A stretch of DNA of 20,680 nucleotides from Tubiluchus corallicola. Lineage: Eukaryota; Priapulida; Priapulimorpha; Priapulimorphida; Tubiluchidae. The notes beneath the pieces are model-generated. The model had not been told where the DNA came from and made no database searches. It saw only the letters and a program-made list of their open reading frames with translations. Location: NCBI GenBank assembly GCA_030141605.1, contig JAQGDQ010000084.1, positions 669,001-689,680 of the forward strand. The letters run 5' to 3'. This document shows positions 20,611 through 20,680 of the stretch, piece by piece (positions within the stretch are counted from its first letter, which is position 1; each line of letters begins with the position of its first letter). The translations under genes and the position numbers were made by a program.

Positions 20611-20680
20611 TACTTTAAAAAACGTTACTTTTGACACTTCTTTTACGACGTTAAAAAGCAGGGGACAAAATTAAGTGCTT

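Overview
This is a piece of animal nuclear genome, about 20.7 kb and AT-rich. It has spliced coding exons with GT..AG borders, non-LTR retrotransposon debris, a tRNA-derived SINE and very many long microsatellites. There is no prokaryotic gene organisation. The one protein gene is clearly of a metazoan family and differs from the vertebrate paralogs as I remember them, so I infer an invertebrate or non-vertebrate chordate. The species cannot be named from this window.

The only supported gene is on the minus strand: the last seven exons of a DLC/STARD13-family Rho GTPase-activating protein (RhoGAP plus START domain). They read leftwards: 19652-19522, 15162-14968, 14204-14073, 13240-13077, 12578-12453, 11821-11645 and 10597-10483 (stop). 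All six internal junctions keep frame. The first two exons hold the C-terminal half of the RhoGAP domain, and the other five hold a short linker and the whole START domain. The 5' part (SAM domain, serine-rich region and the arginine-finger half of the GAP) lies beyond the right edge.

Layout: 1-186 is the end of a 46-47 bp tandem array. 187-3163 has no recognisable gene. 3164-3690 is a 97-104 bp minisatellite. About 3890-4360 is the decayed C-terminus of a LINE ORF on the minus strand. 6134-6537 is a 57/60 bp minisatellite. 6853-7663 is an imperfect (GTT)n array. 8603-9500 and 17319-18970 are two copies of one compound repeat. 9664-9786 and 13498-13843 are related elements, the second with inverted arms. 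10483-19652 is the gene. Every one of its six introns carries a different repeat insertion or expansion, including a foldback, a (CAGT)n array, a tRNA-SINE with an (ATT)n tail, a retroelement 3' end with a (TTGA)n tail, and a perfect X-box palindrome. 19750-20165 is an inverted relative of 10750-11070. 20423-20560 is a reverse-transcriptase fragment.

I found no new multi-gene system. The most useful observations are the unannotated gene tail, the twin compound repeats that bracket six of its exons, and several interspersed-repeat families that can be defined from paired copies inside the window.
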